This document shows positions 34,060 through 45,963 of a DNA stretch of 64,000 nt, one piece after another. The notes under the pieces were generated by a model. It was not told the DNA's origin. It ran no database searches and saw only the letters and a program-made list of their open reading frames with translations. Numbering within the stretch: position 1 is the first letter of the stretch; each line of letters begins with the position of its first letter. Source of the stretch: Heliocidaris tuberculata (Eukaryota > Echinodermata > Echinoidea > Camarodonta > Echinometridae); assembly GCA_025618425.1 (NCBI GenBank), contig CM046841.1, forward strand, positions 5,684,883 to 5,748,882, given 5' to 3'. Made by a program: the position numbers and the translations under genes.

Positions 34060-34458
34060 AAAGGAAAATGAAACCCCCAAAATAAATGAATTTTAATAGA
34101 AGCAGAAAAATCACAGAAGCATATCAGTGAAAGGTTGAGGAAAAACGGACAACTAATAAAAAAAAGTTATGAATATTTAAAATCCTAAAATCGCTAAATG
34201 AATTGAGATCTGAAATTGGCAATGTCCCCATTATGCTAATGAGATGCTGTGATGTAAATGTGCTATGCTTTCCAAATGCCTTATACAAATAATGTTGTAA
34301 AAATCCACTTTCACTGAATGTTTCTTAGAAAATTTGATTTCTGTATTACAGGTGGTGTTCATAAATTTATTCCTCACAATATATTTCAAGCACAATGTTG
34401 ATAATTCAATTTTCTTTGTTTAAAAGCTGAAATCTGATAGTTTTCTTATTTACTACCT

Positions 34459-34491
<33 letters not shown>

Positions 34492-34669
34492 CACAAAAAA
34501 AAAGCATCTAATAAGTATGTCGCCAATTTCATTTAGCGATTTTAGGTTTTTAAAATCTTCATAATTTTTTTATTCTTTATCCGTTTTTCCTCACACTTTC
34601 AGTGATATGCTTCTAATATTTTTCTGCTTGTGTTAAAGTGCATATAAATTTGGGGTTTCATTCTCCTTA
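34060..34669. mobile_element. Fold-back MITE, about 610 bp
   Basis: The left arm (34060-34230) is mirrored in the right arm (34503-34669): TAAAGGAAAATGAAACCCC against GGGGTTTCATTCTCCTTA; CAGAAGCATATCAGTGAAAG against CTTTCAGTGATATGCTTCT-like sequence; AAAATCGCTAAATGAA against TTCATTTAGCGATTTT. The ends resemble those of the 1176-1759 element in style (TAAAGGA...CC). A (GA)n run at 34465-34491 lies in the centre. No protein. Confidence 0.7.
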
Positions 34670-34689
34670 ACTTTCTATAAAAGTTACCT

Positions 34690-34767
34690 ATATTATTATT
34701 ATTAGTAGTAGTAGTATTATTATTATTATTATCATTATTATTATTATTATTATCATTATTATTATTA

Positions 34768-34799
<32 letters not shown>

Positions 34800-34880
34800 T
34801 CTTTATTGTCATTAATATTATTATTATTATTATTATTATCATTATTATTATTATTATTATTATCAAAATTATTATCAATA
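34690..34880. repeat. (TTA)n microsatellite
   Basis: ATT/TTA trinucleotide repeats with ATC interruptions cover about 34690-34863. The Asn/Ile ORF on the - strand is a repeat translation. Confidence 0.9.
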
Positions 34881-34904
34881 TCACTATCATTTAAAGTTGT
34901 ATGT

Positions 34905-35193
34905 TGGTTGTATACAGGGAAACATAATGTTACCAAAACCCAAGAATGAGTGTTGCCGTAGAATGTTTTCATACAGAGGCTCACGTCAATATAATGATTT
35001 ACCTATAGATGTTAAATTGATTAATAGATTTAATACATTTTGCAAATGATTAAATATACGAATTTTATTTTGCTATGATCTTTAAAGGAATATGCCTGTT
35101 TTGCCAATTTAGGAATAGGGATATTGACATTTGTTCTCACTTTTAAAAAAAAATGTATTTTGTTTTCGTATATTCTTAATTCATGACTATAAG

Positions 35194-35233
<40 letters not shown>

Positions 35234-35450
35234 TGTGTGAGTGTGTGTGTGTGTGTGTGGGTGTGTGTGTGTGTGTGTTTTATCTGTGTATTCATCTAGA
35301 CCCTAGGGAAGAACAGCTTTGTAACATTCACATAGCTGAGTGGGCCATCCAGCCAATTCACAATATGCTGATGTTATATGTATCATGGTTGTTTGTTTGT
35401 AATGTTTCATTGTATATCATCGTGATTGGAAAATGAATACAATATAATAA
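34905..35450 (+). pseudogene. 5'-truncated LINE: C-terminal scrap plus 3' UTR
   Basis: FSYRGSRQYNDLPIDVKL followed by NRFNTFCK (34965-35049) is a reverse-transcriptase C-terminal motif of the type FSYRG...WNDLP...FNTFRK. Downstream, after (TA)n and (TG)n tracts (35198-35278), comes CTAGGGAAGAACAGCTTTGT and GAGTGGGCCATCCAGCC, which looks like a LINE 3' UTR, ending in AATAAAA at 35449. Confidence 0.5.
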
Positions 35451-37790
35451 AATACTACGGCAATTAGTTCTCAGGTCAAAGTTTTGTCAAATAAAAATAA
35501 TAGACATTGTAATACATCTGTCAGTTGTTGATGTTTTGTCCCGCCGAAAGCATGCATTGTTATTACTTTTCAAGGTCTACCACCAATTTAGATCTTTAAG
35601 CAATTTAATACGAATTATTCGTTCTTTTTACGAGAACTAGTAACAAATAAAACTGAATCACTCTAGAATTGAAATGAAGTGAGGAGGAAGAGAGAAAGAG
35701 AGGGAAGAGAGGAAGGTGGTAGCAAAAAGGAACATGGTAAAGATGAATCGCTGTGAAATAATGGTGGACGCGAAGAGGGAAATGGAGAAGTAATAGAGAA
35801 TGAGACCGAGAAACAAGAGAGAGATTATTTTAGTCGTGCGTGATGTGAAAGAGAGAGAGAGAGAGAGAGAGAGTTGTCACTGGCAATCTGAAAGGTGGAA
35901 TCTAGTGGACAAGAAGTTTTTCATTTCATGTAGGACCATGTTAGATACAATGAAATTAAAACGTGTCAAAAACATCTCAAAAAATATTTGATACTAGACC
36001 TCAATATTTTACGTTCATTTTAGTCGGAATGTGGTAATTTGGAAATGTAAAATTCCAGTTGAAAGGGATTTCCCCCAAACTCATATCAACCTAAGTATTT
36101 GTTATCCGTGCTCATCCCACCAAATCGATGATATCTAAAGGAACTGATCAATTTGAAACCTTTTGTGTGCTTTTCAGCATCAATACGTTTATTATCTACT
36201 TATGTGGAAAAGCCATTCACGCATGACCATTTGGTTCTTACAATGGCACTATAGAACTCAGCGGAAGGCCTAGGCAAGTCTTTACAATATTGTACTGGAA
36301 TTTAATTAATGCCTAGTACAAAATAATAAATATGGTAATTGTGCGCTTTCTGGGAAATCAGGGCGACATGCCTTTGATATTAGGGACTCAGAAATCGAGA
36401 TAAAAAGAGACAAAAAGAAAAAAGAAAAGAAGAAGTTGACATAGAATGGGAGTGAGAGACAGTGAGAAAATAAGACCCTTTCGATGTATTTTAATTTTGT
36501 TGGGTGAGAAGGGACAGAGTTTTGTTTTCCTAGTATTAGCAGGGAGATGGAAGAGAGAATCTTTCGATAATTCCTCCACCCATCATTATTCCTAGTCACT
36601 AATCCAGGGACATCGTAACAGGACACATTTAGAAATTTGGTCATCATCATGTAGTGATGGGGCAGAGGTTTCGAGCCCCCCACCGCCACCTAACCAACTC
36701 AGGAAAAAATATATTTACACATATAACGAATTGTGCATCTTATGCCTCTTAATCCTATTTCTTTCTTTTTTTCACTTGTCAAACCTGTTGAATATTGTGC
36801 CCCTAAGGATTGTGTTGCCTAGACATCAGATTAGGCGTGGATCACGTATGACCTTTTATATATTGGGCGGGGTTTCTTTGGTACAAGGAAATGACGTTGG
36901 GAAGGATTGCGAAATGTTTTGAGATGCTTCTCACGATATGACGTAAATCAGCTGGACCGTTGATAATATTGTCTAATTTGACATGTATTACATCATGGAA
37001 GAAAACTGTGCATTATGACTGAAATATGTGACACTGAACAAGCAACAGAGCGGGAAAACAAGCGGATATGCGAGGAAAATTCCCAGTTGAAATTTTCCAT
37101 CTGAATACTATATATGATATCCGTATTGTTTGGGATTATTCAAACGTATTAGATTTGGGGTAGGAACGGAATTCTATGTGTATTTACTGAAAATCAAACA
37201 TAATTATATGTACAAAAATTCGAGATATACTGTCTACTAAAAGGGAAATTTTTGTGTTGCATAAACTTCATACCATTTCACAATTATACAGCTCTAAACA
37301 CATGCTAGAATAAACAAATTTAATGTTCATCAATATCTGGTTCTTTATTTCCAGAACTTTTGGTTGTCGAACTAAGGAATAGGGTATTACCAAATCAGAA
37401 AGCTCTGGACAACCACGATTTCAGCCAAAATTTTGTACCTGCCCTACTCCCTCCTCATACAGTCATTAGGCCTACAGCTTAAAATTTCTCTGTAATTGTT
37501 TCAATGAGCTTCCATTTTTCCCAGCTCTAGGTGACCACACCGTCATTTTTAAACTCCGTATGCCTCTTATTATGCAAGTTGTTCTAAAGTTAAGGTTCTT
37601 TTTTTCTTGATACGCTGATTCTAGATACAATACTTTACAACATGCCTAAAGATTAAGTTATCGGCACACGTTGTTGATCCTTAGTGCATTGATTGTGACA
37701 AGTTGTCTGGTTCCAACATGCATTGTAAGCACTCTAAAAAAAATTATTTACAAGTGTTGTAGTGACTTGATGCTTGGCCTTGGACTTCAG
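35451..37790. other. Gene-free stretch
   Basis: It holds a (GA)n run (35850-35872), purine-rich DNA at 35680-35720 and 36400-36470, and AT-rich unique sequence. The ORFs of 63-127 codons here have no recognisable family and biased composition. Confidence 0.45.
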
Positions 37791-37935
37791 GCGCCTTAAT
37801 ATCAGTTCAATGCCTTGGCCTTGGCCTTGGCCTTGGATGCATTGGATGCCTTGGACTTGGATGCCTTGGCCTTGGCCTTGGATGCCTTGGGCTTGGATGC
37901 TTTGGCCTTGGCCTTGAGGGTTCTAGGCCTTGATC
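37790..37935. repeat. CCTTGG/GGATGC hexamer-based minisatellite
   Basis: Repeats of CTTGGC and TTGGATGC make a Leu/Ala/Asp-rich ORF with no gene value. A shorter, similar patch is at 42000-42060. Confidence 0.8.
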
Positions 37936-38119
37936 ATCTCCAGAGAATTCAAGGCATTTTCAAGGCATGTGGAACTTTGCTATTTTTGCAGGTAAAATTT
38001 GGAAATATTTTGGTTGTTTTGTGCAGTAACACTATATCATGTAGCTAATACAAGATCTAGGTAATCATAAGAGACTTGGGAAATGAATTGTTTTACAAAT
38101 TTTTTTATTAATACGATAG

Positions 38120-38360
38120 AACGATGATGATGATGATGATGATGATGATGATAAAAATAATAGTCGTCATCATCATCGTCATCATCACCATCATCATCAT
38201 CATCATCATCATCATAATGATGATGACGATGATGATGATAATGGTTATACCGTATGAAACATGGGCCGCGGAGCCGGGGGCTGGGGGACTGCAGCCCCCC
38301 CCCCCCCACACACACACACACATTTTTTGAGTAGCCACGTAAAACCCCCCCCCCTAAGTT
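38120..38360. repeat. (GAT)n/(CAT)n microsatellite and GC-rich repeat copy
   Basis: GAT repeats (38124-38150) face CAT repeats (38168-38215) and GAT again (38216-38240). A partial copy of the GCCGCGGAGCCGGGGGCTG repeat with poly-C runs follows (38260-38353). Confidence 0.8.
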
Positions 38361-38829
38361 TTCAAGGCAGAAATAATTTCTAGTAATTGATAAAATTGAT
38401 GAAATTAATATAGAAGACTGTTATTGTAGTGAGAATTCCTATAAAATGCAGATAAAATGCTAAAGATATGATTTGAATGTCCCGATATTTCCTAATTTAT
38501 ATATCAAAATCTCTCATCCATGTCCATTACTAACATGTTTTCCATTGGTATAAATGGGCAATACATCCCCGTCTCTTTAATGCACAGTTAATGCAAAATC
38601 TAGGCCTAATGAAGCATGGTATTATAAACAAAGTGTAGTTCAAGCTCAGATATTTTCAGGTGACTTATCGGGACTGTACAGCATTCTCTAAAATGACAGT
38701 CTATCTATCACATCTTCTACAAGTTCATGAGTCTTCTTTCAGGATTCAGAATGACGTATCAACTCTTTAGAGAAATTTTAGGATTATTTAAAATCAGGCG
38801 TTGTAGGGTGGAGGGAGGGGGTACAGTGT

Positions 38830-39775
38830 CCCCAGTATTTCAGGAATTTGGATATCCCATGGAAGTTCCCCCTTTTACATAGATTACTTTAGATAAGTGC
38901 TCCCTGTCCTTTATATTCCTGCCCGTTGAATTCCACGATCTTAAAATTTGATTTTATTACCATTGATAAATGCCAGAGGCCTATTGAAATCTTAGAGGTG
39001 CCCCTTCTTCCGTGACAACTGTCCCTTTTCCTTAGTAAGAAGTGCCCCTTCCCTATTTATAAGTATCCTTTATATTATAATACGTTCCCCTTTTCCAATC
39101 TTATAATTGCCCCTATTCTTTCTGATAAGTGCTCCCTTTATTTTATTTTTTATAAACGAGCCTCTTCCCTTTTCATCTCTCATAAAACTCCTAATAAATT
39201 CATTCCTTCGACAATGCCCTTTTAAATCATTTGCATACAAATGTACATATTAATCTCTTTCAATAACTGCCTTTTTCCATTCTCACTTTTCAGATACAAG
39301 AATTACCCCCTTTCCGTCTGATAAGTGCATCTTTACCTGTGGCCATATCCTCTATTCAAATTTGAGAGGTGCCCGTTCTAATTCGACAAGTGCCCCTTCC
39401 GCCTTCTGTTAAATGACACATGACATCGCTGATGAGTGCCCCTTTACACCTCTGATAAGTTTTCTTAATTCATTTTGAAACGGGCTCCTTTTCTTTCTAA
39501 GAAGTACAATTCCTTCTGATAAGAGCCCCTCTTCCTTTATATATATAAAAAAAAAAAACCTTTTTCATTTTCATAAGGGCCCTTTTTACCTCTGGTATAA
39601 AGTGTCAATATTCATGTGCGGCAAAATACCACATGTTTCATCCTCTGATAAGTGCTCTTTTTAATATGACATACTCCTGCTCCTTTTCTTTTTTGATAAG
39701 CGCAATTATCGTTCATGATAAGGGCCCCTTTTTTCTTGCTCCATGATTTGTGCCCCTAATTTATAGCGATTTAGA
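38830..39775 (+). repeat. Decayed tandem array built on GATAAGTGCCCCTTTTCC
   Basis: The words GATAAGTGC, AAGTGCCCC, TGCCCCTTT and CCTTTCTGATAAG recur roughly every 25-45 bases over nearly a kilobase, heavily mutated, with stretches of unrelated AT-rich DNA between. No ORF crosses it. It looks like an ancient minisatellite. Confidence 0.6.
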
Positions 39776-39779
39776 GCAA

Positions 39780-40386
39780 CTTTACTTTAATTTCGTCAAG
39801 GCTTGCTCGCTACGCTCACTCACATCAATATTTGATATAGTTATGTTTTAGTCGAGGTCTTTTCAGTCTCTCATGCCAAGACTGTGTTTAAACACCTTTC
39901 AGAACTTTTTTCTCTTAATAAGATGCTGTTGATCACCATGCAGCCTCACAGATCTAAAAAAATTGCTCGCTCGCTTCGCTCGCTCGTACATTAATAATTA
40001 ATATGTAGGTCATCAAACTCAACTGCAAACTTTTATGCTTGGGTAAATTATATTAGAGTATCTAAGAGAGAAATATAATTAAATTTCTTACAAATTTCTT
40101 GTCTTTCCGTTAACATTCTGTAAATTTGAACGAAGTAGTTGCAAATTTGGGTGAATTTGGTCAAAGGCTTCTGCTATATTATTCATGTCATCGTCACATG
40201 CATTTCTTGTTTTGTTTTGTTTTGTTTTGTTTTGTTTTGTTTTGTTTTGTTTTGTTTTTGCTTTTTTGTTGTTGTTTTTTTTTTTTTTTTTTTTGGTTTT
40301 TTTTGTGTGTGTGTGTGTGTGTGTGCTTTGTTAGGCCACTTGAATGGGGCGCAAAAACGTAGTTTGAGGAAGAGAAGGGGTAGAAC
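39780..40386. repeat. Low-complexity stretch: GCTCGC motifs, (TTTTG)n, (TG)n
   Basis: GCTTGCTCGCTACGCTCACTC (39802) and GCTCGCTCGCTTCGCTCGCTC (39964) belong to a motif common in marine-invertebrate repeats. (TTTTG)n is at 40208-40257, poly-T at 40277-40294 and (TG)n at 40304-40325. No gene. Confidence 0.7.
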
Positions 40387-40535
40387 TGGGCCCTCTTGCA
40401 TGAAAAGTTGTGTTTAATCGCACCTCAAAAAATTAAACGCAAGTCCCAAATACTCGATCCTGATTGGTTGAAAATCAAGTTGCGTTTAATTTTTTTAGTT
40501 GCGTTTAATCGCAACTTTTTATGCAAGAGAGCCCA
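40387..40535. mobile_element. 149-bp MITE with ~55-bp terminal inverted repeats
   Basis: The left end TGGGCCCTCTTGCATGAAAA continues into GTTTAATCGCA and AAAAAATTAAACGC. The right end is its inverse complement with few changes. The unpaired centre contains CTGATTGGTTGA. No coding sequence. Confidence 0.75.
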
Positions 40536-41109
40536 GGAAGAAGAAAATTATAATTATATTGTGGATTATATAAGCCCCAATACGCAGAGTAAATTGCATT
40601 AGAAATTACATGTAGTCTTTTTAGGGCATAACATTATTTTCTAAAACTTTTGCTTTATTCCCTCACATAACGTTGCTTCGCGATCTTGTAAAATTGTCAC
40701 GCCCCAATGTAGGCTACATTATACTTATTATGTAGTTTAGAAATGGCTTTTTAAAAGGTTCACAATTTAAAAAAAATATTCCCGTTGCATTGCTCCCTAA
40801 TACACACATGTAGACCTATAAGTTTCATCAGCATGTTTCTAAGTATTTTGTCCCGAATATATAGGAGAAAGCTAAAACAGGACTTGCAAAGGTTCAACAT
40901 TTGAAAGAAATCTTACTTACTAAAATCCTCGACAAGAATTTTCATGGGTTTTCATGAATTTGACGCCCGATTTGAGAAAAACGTTTATCAATTTTCATAA
41001 TTCGAAACTCTATACCGCTAGACTGCTGTACTCCTTTGGGAGTTTTCTTGGGTAAAGTGAATAGAAATTGAATTTTTTGAGGATTGAAAATGCAAAAAAA
41101 TTCTGCTGC

Positions 41110-41150
41110 TCTGATGTTAAGTTACTTATATATATATATATATATGTATG

Positions 41151-41184
<34 letters not shown>

Positions 41185-41263
41185 GTTCAAAAGTTCTACT
41201 TCGGAGATTAAAAATAGAGACAGACACAGAATAAATGTGTCTAACGGAGTCATTTATTCTGTG

Positions 41264-41333
<70 letters not shown>

Positions 41334-41353
41334 TTTTTGGGGGGGGGGGGGGC
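41110..41353. repeat. (TA)n tracts around a short perfect hairpin
   Basis: TA repeats at 41117-41184 and 41268-41317 enclose a hairpin at 41220-41268: the arm ACAGACACAGAATAAATG pairs with CATTTATTCTGTGTCTGT over 18 bp with a 13-base loop. Poly-T and poly-G runs follow. Tyr/Ile ORFs here are artefacts. Confidence 0.8.
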
Positions 41354-42749
41354 AATTTCATTGTTGGCTCTGAGCGCCATAATCTCAAGATACACCATTA
41401 GAGCACTAGTTGCTATGCAACCTTGAATTAATGAGACCTCACATTCACTATCTTGACAAAAGACCTAAAATTGTGAATTGGGCCTAACAGGAAAATCAAA
41501 TGGAGAAAAGGTGCACTGTGGGTGACACATCTCCGGTTAAAATCATAATGAAATACAGTGCCTTGCATGACTTATTAGCCAAATGCAAGCTCCAAATCAA
41601 ACTTTGTTAAAGATAAAGTCATGATAGTTGAGGCAAGAGCACTATTACATTAAAAATATGAAGTCCCTCCTTAATATTAGTTAGCTTACTTCACTTGCTC
41701 ACAAATAAATAACCAGTTAATTACCAGCTATTTATGTCCAGGAAGATAACAATGCATGTACAAACAGTAGGTCATGAAAAGGGGGGTTATGAAAATTAAT
41801 ACATATTTTTCCACCAGGTTTTTTATGTGCCCCCTTTTCCAAAAAGGTTCCTTTTGTAACTGACCCCCCCCCCCCCCTTGAAAAATGTTCAGCTACCCCT
41901 GCTGTCATTTGATTCATGAAGGCAGTGCCTACTTCCCTTTTTGTGTGTGTGAACCTCCGTCTTTGTATGTTCCATTCCCCCTCCTTTCTTTATTAATGCC
42001 TTGTGTTTGAGGTTTCAAGCCTTGGCATTGGTTTTGGCCTTGAAGGTTTGGGCCTTGACTACAACACCCATGGGGGACATTCATTAAAATGCCTGTCACT
42101 AATGAAGCTGTTCTATAAATATATCACTTAATCAATCCACATACCATTCGTAACCAGGACTGTGTTTGAGGAGTGTCTTTGGCGAGTCAGAAATTTCTTC
42201 CAGTTTTCACCCCTTCGAAACCGATTTTCTACATTTTCAACATGTTCAAACAGCTAGATATCTATGTTAATATTTGTACTAAAAACAATCCTAAAACATC
42301 CGTGTGGCAAGAAATAATAAGGTTGTCTCCCTAGACCATAGAACCAGGACTTGAACCTAATCTACCACAGTGATGTAAACAGGCAGGTATCTAATGTTCT
42401 GCAGCATCCTAGCTTTTATTTTAATTTGAAGACAACCCCCCCCCCCCCTCCTAGTTGCTTTACATCAAGATATTAATATTCCTTCCAAATGACTTTGAAA
42501 TGATAGTTGTTGTATGACTATCCAACAAGTTAATTTTTTTTTTTTTTTTTTTTTTGTCTGTTAACTTCTCAAAGAAGGGGGTGGGAAATTTTTCCTTCGT
42601 ACACCCTCCAACTACACTATTCTATGTCCCAACTTGATCAGAGCGGGAAGGTGGATCTCTCTTCCACATCACTGCCCTGAGATCAGAAGGCACTCGCTTT
42701 TATATATATATATCGCCCTCACAAGGTTGAAAGAGATTGATATCAATCA
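41354..42749. other. Gene-free stretch
   Basis: It contains poly-C runs (41862-41877, 42436-42448), poly-T (42533-42555) and a CTTGG-rich patch (42000-42060). TACAGTGCCTTGCATGA at 41554 resembles a Tc1/mariner terminus without a partner. No gene. Confidence 0.45.
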
Positions 42750-42917
42750 AACTGGGCGTTGTGGCGTGCGCCTGTAATCCAGCTAACAGTGGAAGTTATA
42801 AACTGATTCAGCGGACCCAGGTTCGAAACTGAGTCACGTCTTTCGGATGGTGACGTTAAAGGTCGGCCCCCAGACGTAAATTATCATATCTGATTGATAC
42901 ACGTCTGTAAAAACCCA

Positions 42918-42951
<34 letters not shown>
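42750..42951 (+). mobile_element. SINE with 7SL/Alu-like head and (AC)n tail
   Basis: GGGCGTTGTGGCGTGCGCC then TGTAATCCAGCTA (42754-42785) reads like the start of the SRP RNA Alu domain, including the loop that follows GTGGCG. A B-box-like GGTTCGAAACT is at 42832-42842. The second half (TTTCGGATGGTGACGTTAAA and a part ending AAAAACCCAATT) looks LINE-derived and runs into (AC)n at 42920-42949. CAATCA occurs at both edges, a possible target duplication. It abuts an I-clade LINE relic. A diverged tRNA-derived head is the alternative. Confidence 0.55.
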
Positions 42952-42954
<3 letters not shown>

Positions 42955-44503
42955 AGTGGTTTGACTCTAAACTAACTTGGTCTGTCCATATAGATTCTAT
43001 ATTATTGATAAATGTAAGAAAAGATTAAACTTGCTACGTAGTGTCTCTGGCACCCCTTGGGGAAGTAAGTATGAGATTTTGATGATGATTTTTAACCGTA
43101 CGGACTTATCTTATCCGTTTTGGACTATGTAAGTGAAATGTAAGATTCTTCTTGTATATCACTGAAGAAAAAACTTGACACTATCCAATACAGAACCTTA
43201 AAAATTATTACAGGTACAATACACAATGTGTCCTTGGAAGCTTTACAGGTTTTGACCCGGGAGCTGCCTCTGAACCATCGTAGAAGGTTTTTAAATGATA
43301 AATTTAGAGTTTATTTGCTGTCTAATACCCCACATCACCCAACAAAAGAAGTATTAGATGATGGTTGTGTTTTAAATAGCCTAGAATGGATGGCCGGAGA
43401 AGGACCTCTCAAACTGCGATCTTTCAGAGACGAAGTGGCGGTGGAGGGCCAAACAAACTTATTACCACAAATCCCTGAATGGTGTTTAACACGACCTCAA
43501 GTGTCCTTGGACGCTTCAAGTTGAAATAAAATCGATTGTTCTAGATAGTACTGGAAATTCATGAAATGGATATTTACATGTTTATACAGATGGATCCAAA
43601 CTTGAAAATGGGAGGACAGGAGCCGCATTTTATGTGCCTCGACGACGTGGTGCAAAATTTTAGACTATCCAGTGTATGTATTATGAGAGCAGAACTAGTA
43701 GCCATCCTAATGGCACTAGAGTGGATTAACACATTTATGGAAGCCTCATCGGTGGTAATATTTAGTGATTCTATGTCAGCTTTACAAAATGATCGATTCA
43801 TACTTTATTAGATGTGCTATTGTTAATGAAATTTTATACATAATTAATGTTTTGAAGTTGAAGGATGTTTGTGTTGCCTTTGAATGGATTCCATCACACT
43901 GCAATATTAATGCCAACGAGATCGTAGATCGGGCCGCCAAAAAAGGAGCTATGAAAAAGTGTATAGACATAGTTACACCAAATACGAGAAGTGAACTAGC
44001 AGCCTCTCGTTTGATCAGTTTTTAACACATTATGGCAAACAGAATGGGACAATGCCGATCTCGGTAGATTTGTATATGCTTTCCATAGCGACGTTACAAA
44101 GCCCATATACAGACATGGCTTGTCTCGCAGAGCAGAATGATTTATACAACAACAAAGAGTAGGTAAATGTAGGTTAAATTACTACCTTTTTCAAATTAAC
44201 CAGCATGATACTGGTTTCTGTGAAGCGTGTCAAGAATTTGATACGATTGAACATTTAATTTTATATTGTTCAAAATATGATAAAGAGAGAGTCTCTTAAA
44301 AGAAAGGATTAAATTGAAAAATCCTAATCTGAAACATTATTGATGACTATAACCCAATTTTCACTCGTGAATTATTGGGCTATATATGATAGTAATCGTT
44401 TTAGATAGCTTTTTAAGCTATCATTGATCCTCTTACATAACTGATCTTGAAGTAATTTGGTAAAGACATATTTGCAGTTTTTCCATGAACAATTGGAAGT
44501 AAT

Positions 44504-44538
<35 letters not shown>

Positions 44539-44816
44539 ATTGATTGCTTAATTGAAATTGGCGGCGGCGGCGTATCTTGATATTATAGCGAATAATTACG
44601 AATAATCACGATCGACAGCTTTCTAAATTAGGAGATGGGATACTAACATCTTACCATACTAATGATGACCATCAATAACACCATTTTCAAAAAAAAAAAA
44701 AAAAGTCGCTGGTGGGCTTTCCGAAGCCTACGTCAAACCTACGAAGGTGACTGGCGCGAATGACCTGAAAAGATTGAGGAGCGCCATCATACCAAGAACC
44801 AACCAACCAACCAACT
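42952..44816 (+). pseudogene. I-clade non-LTR relic with RNase H domain
   Basis: End of a reverse transcriptase (DSKLTWSVHIDSI at 42962-43000; KKLDTIQYRTLKIITGT at 43168-43215; ELPLNHRRRFLNDKFRVYL at 43261-43317). An RNase H domain follows in pieces: VYTDGSKLENGRTGAAFYVP (43578-43637), IMRAELVAILMALEW (43680-43724), VVIFSDSMSAL (43755-43787) and FEWIPSHCNINANEI (43878-43922). A Cys/His cluster comes next (FCEACQEFDTIEHLIL, 44218-44265). After a 34-base poly-C run and more 3' sequence the element ends with ACCAACCAACCAACCAAC at 44798-44815. RNase H after the reverse transcriptase is typical of the I group. Frameshifts and stops throughout. Confidence 0.7.
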
Positions 44817-45337
44817 CAATGGCAATCTGAGTTTCACTTTCCATTCCAGGCACGATTAATCTACTTCTTCTTTAAGTGTGTCTCTTCACTGAATGCAAGC
44901 AGTTATCGATGGTGATTAATAACATATGCTATACATAATAATGGATGGGCAGAATTATTGAAGGCCATAGAAAAAAAAAAAGCTTGAGTAAAACTAGACC
45001 TGTATATCAGTAGAGCCTCCATTTGACATTACTTCCGCATGTATGTTATCGTTTTCTGTATACCTCAAGTTTGTAAATGTGCAAGTTATACTTGACGTAT
45101 TTATCCTTTAAATACCCTTTTGTTGATATCGTTGTGTATTTGATAAATTATCTAGTCGACGGGATTCTGCTCAACGGTTTATTCCTTCCTTAGCGACTGG
45201 TAACGACACTGATTTGATTTCGCGCCATATTGAACATTCATGCACAAAAGACAATACAGCAAGATTTTACGTTTTCCTAATACTTACATACACCAGCCTC
45301 TGATACGGGTCATCTTTGAGCCAGGCTGCATCACATC
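44817..45337 (+). other. Upstream region of the GAREM-like gene
   Basis: No repeat or ORF of note. No clear TATA box is visible. The first exon's start codon is preceded by an in-frame TGA 21 bases upstream (45317-45319), so the 5' UTR is at least partly here. Confidence 0.4.
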
Positions 45338-45963
45338 ATGGCTGAAGAATCTCCACCTGAAGACGATCTCCATGAAGACATCTCAGCGAAAACAGATCTG
45401 AAATGGGGTACAGATTCATTCTCGATTTCGAAGATTCTCCGCAAATATCAACTTCCTTTACTTGTCACGGTAGTAGAAGGTAACTATGGCCCCAATGAGA
45501 TGCAGACGATCTCAGCTAATGAAGTGATTAAAATTGAATCCATTCTTGCTGTCGATTACGTTGAGGCATCGGTGATTGAGGGCTGTAACCAGGCTGATCG
45601 AGAAAACCATGATGAACGTCTTGTTTCTTCCTTCCCATCTACCATCGCCCTTCCTAAAACATTAACATCCATTTCACTAGAGATCATGAAAGGACAAACT
45701 GATCAAGGTTCCAATACAACGCTCAAAAGATCAATGCCGAAGAAAGAAAACAACAAATCCAGTCTATGGTGGCCAACGAGGTTAAACAAGAAGACAAAGA
45801 TGAAATTCACCAGTGTGAGATCACTTTCTAAACATCGACCTAAGGTGGTTCGTGTAATCAAACTTCCTCCACAGATGATTACATCACCAGATCTTTCAGT
45901 AGGAAACGAGCTTCTTATTCTAGATGTTATCGAATGTCAAAGGCTTGCTGTCAAATATCTCAG
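45338..45963 (+). CDS. GAREM-like exon 1 (start, first half of CABIT)
   Basis: Encodes residues 1-208 plus two bases, ending in CTCAG before the donor GTGAGT. DLKWGTDSFSISKILRKYQL aligns by eye with the start of GAREM proteins (DVKW..., STYRLP). A basic stretch with RLNKKTKMKF lies near residues 148-157. Confidence 0.8.

Noticed and set aside
36306..36689. 127-codon - strand ORF
   Set aside because: Second half is purine-tract translation, first half has no recognisable motif, and there are no splice or start signals of note.
37815..38048. Leu/Ala/Asp-repeat ORF
   Set aside because: Arises from the CTTGGC/GGATGC minisatellite and has no homologous feature.
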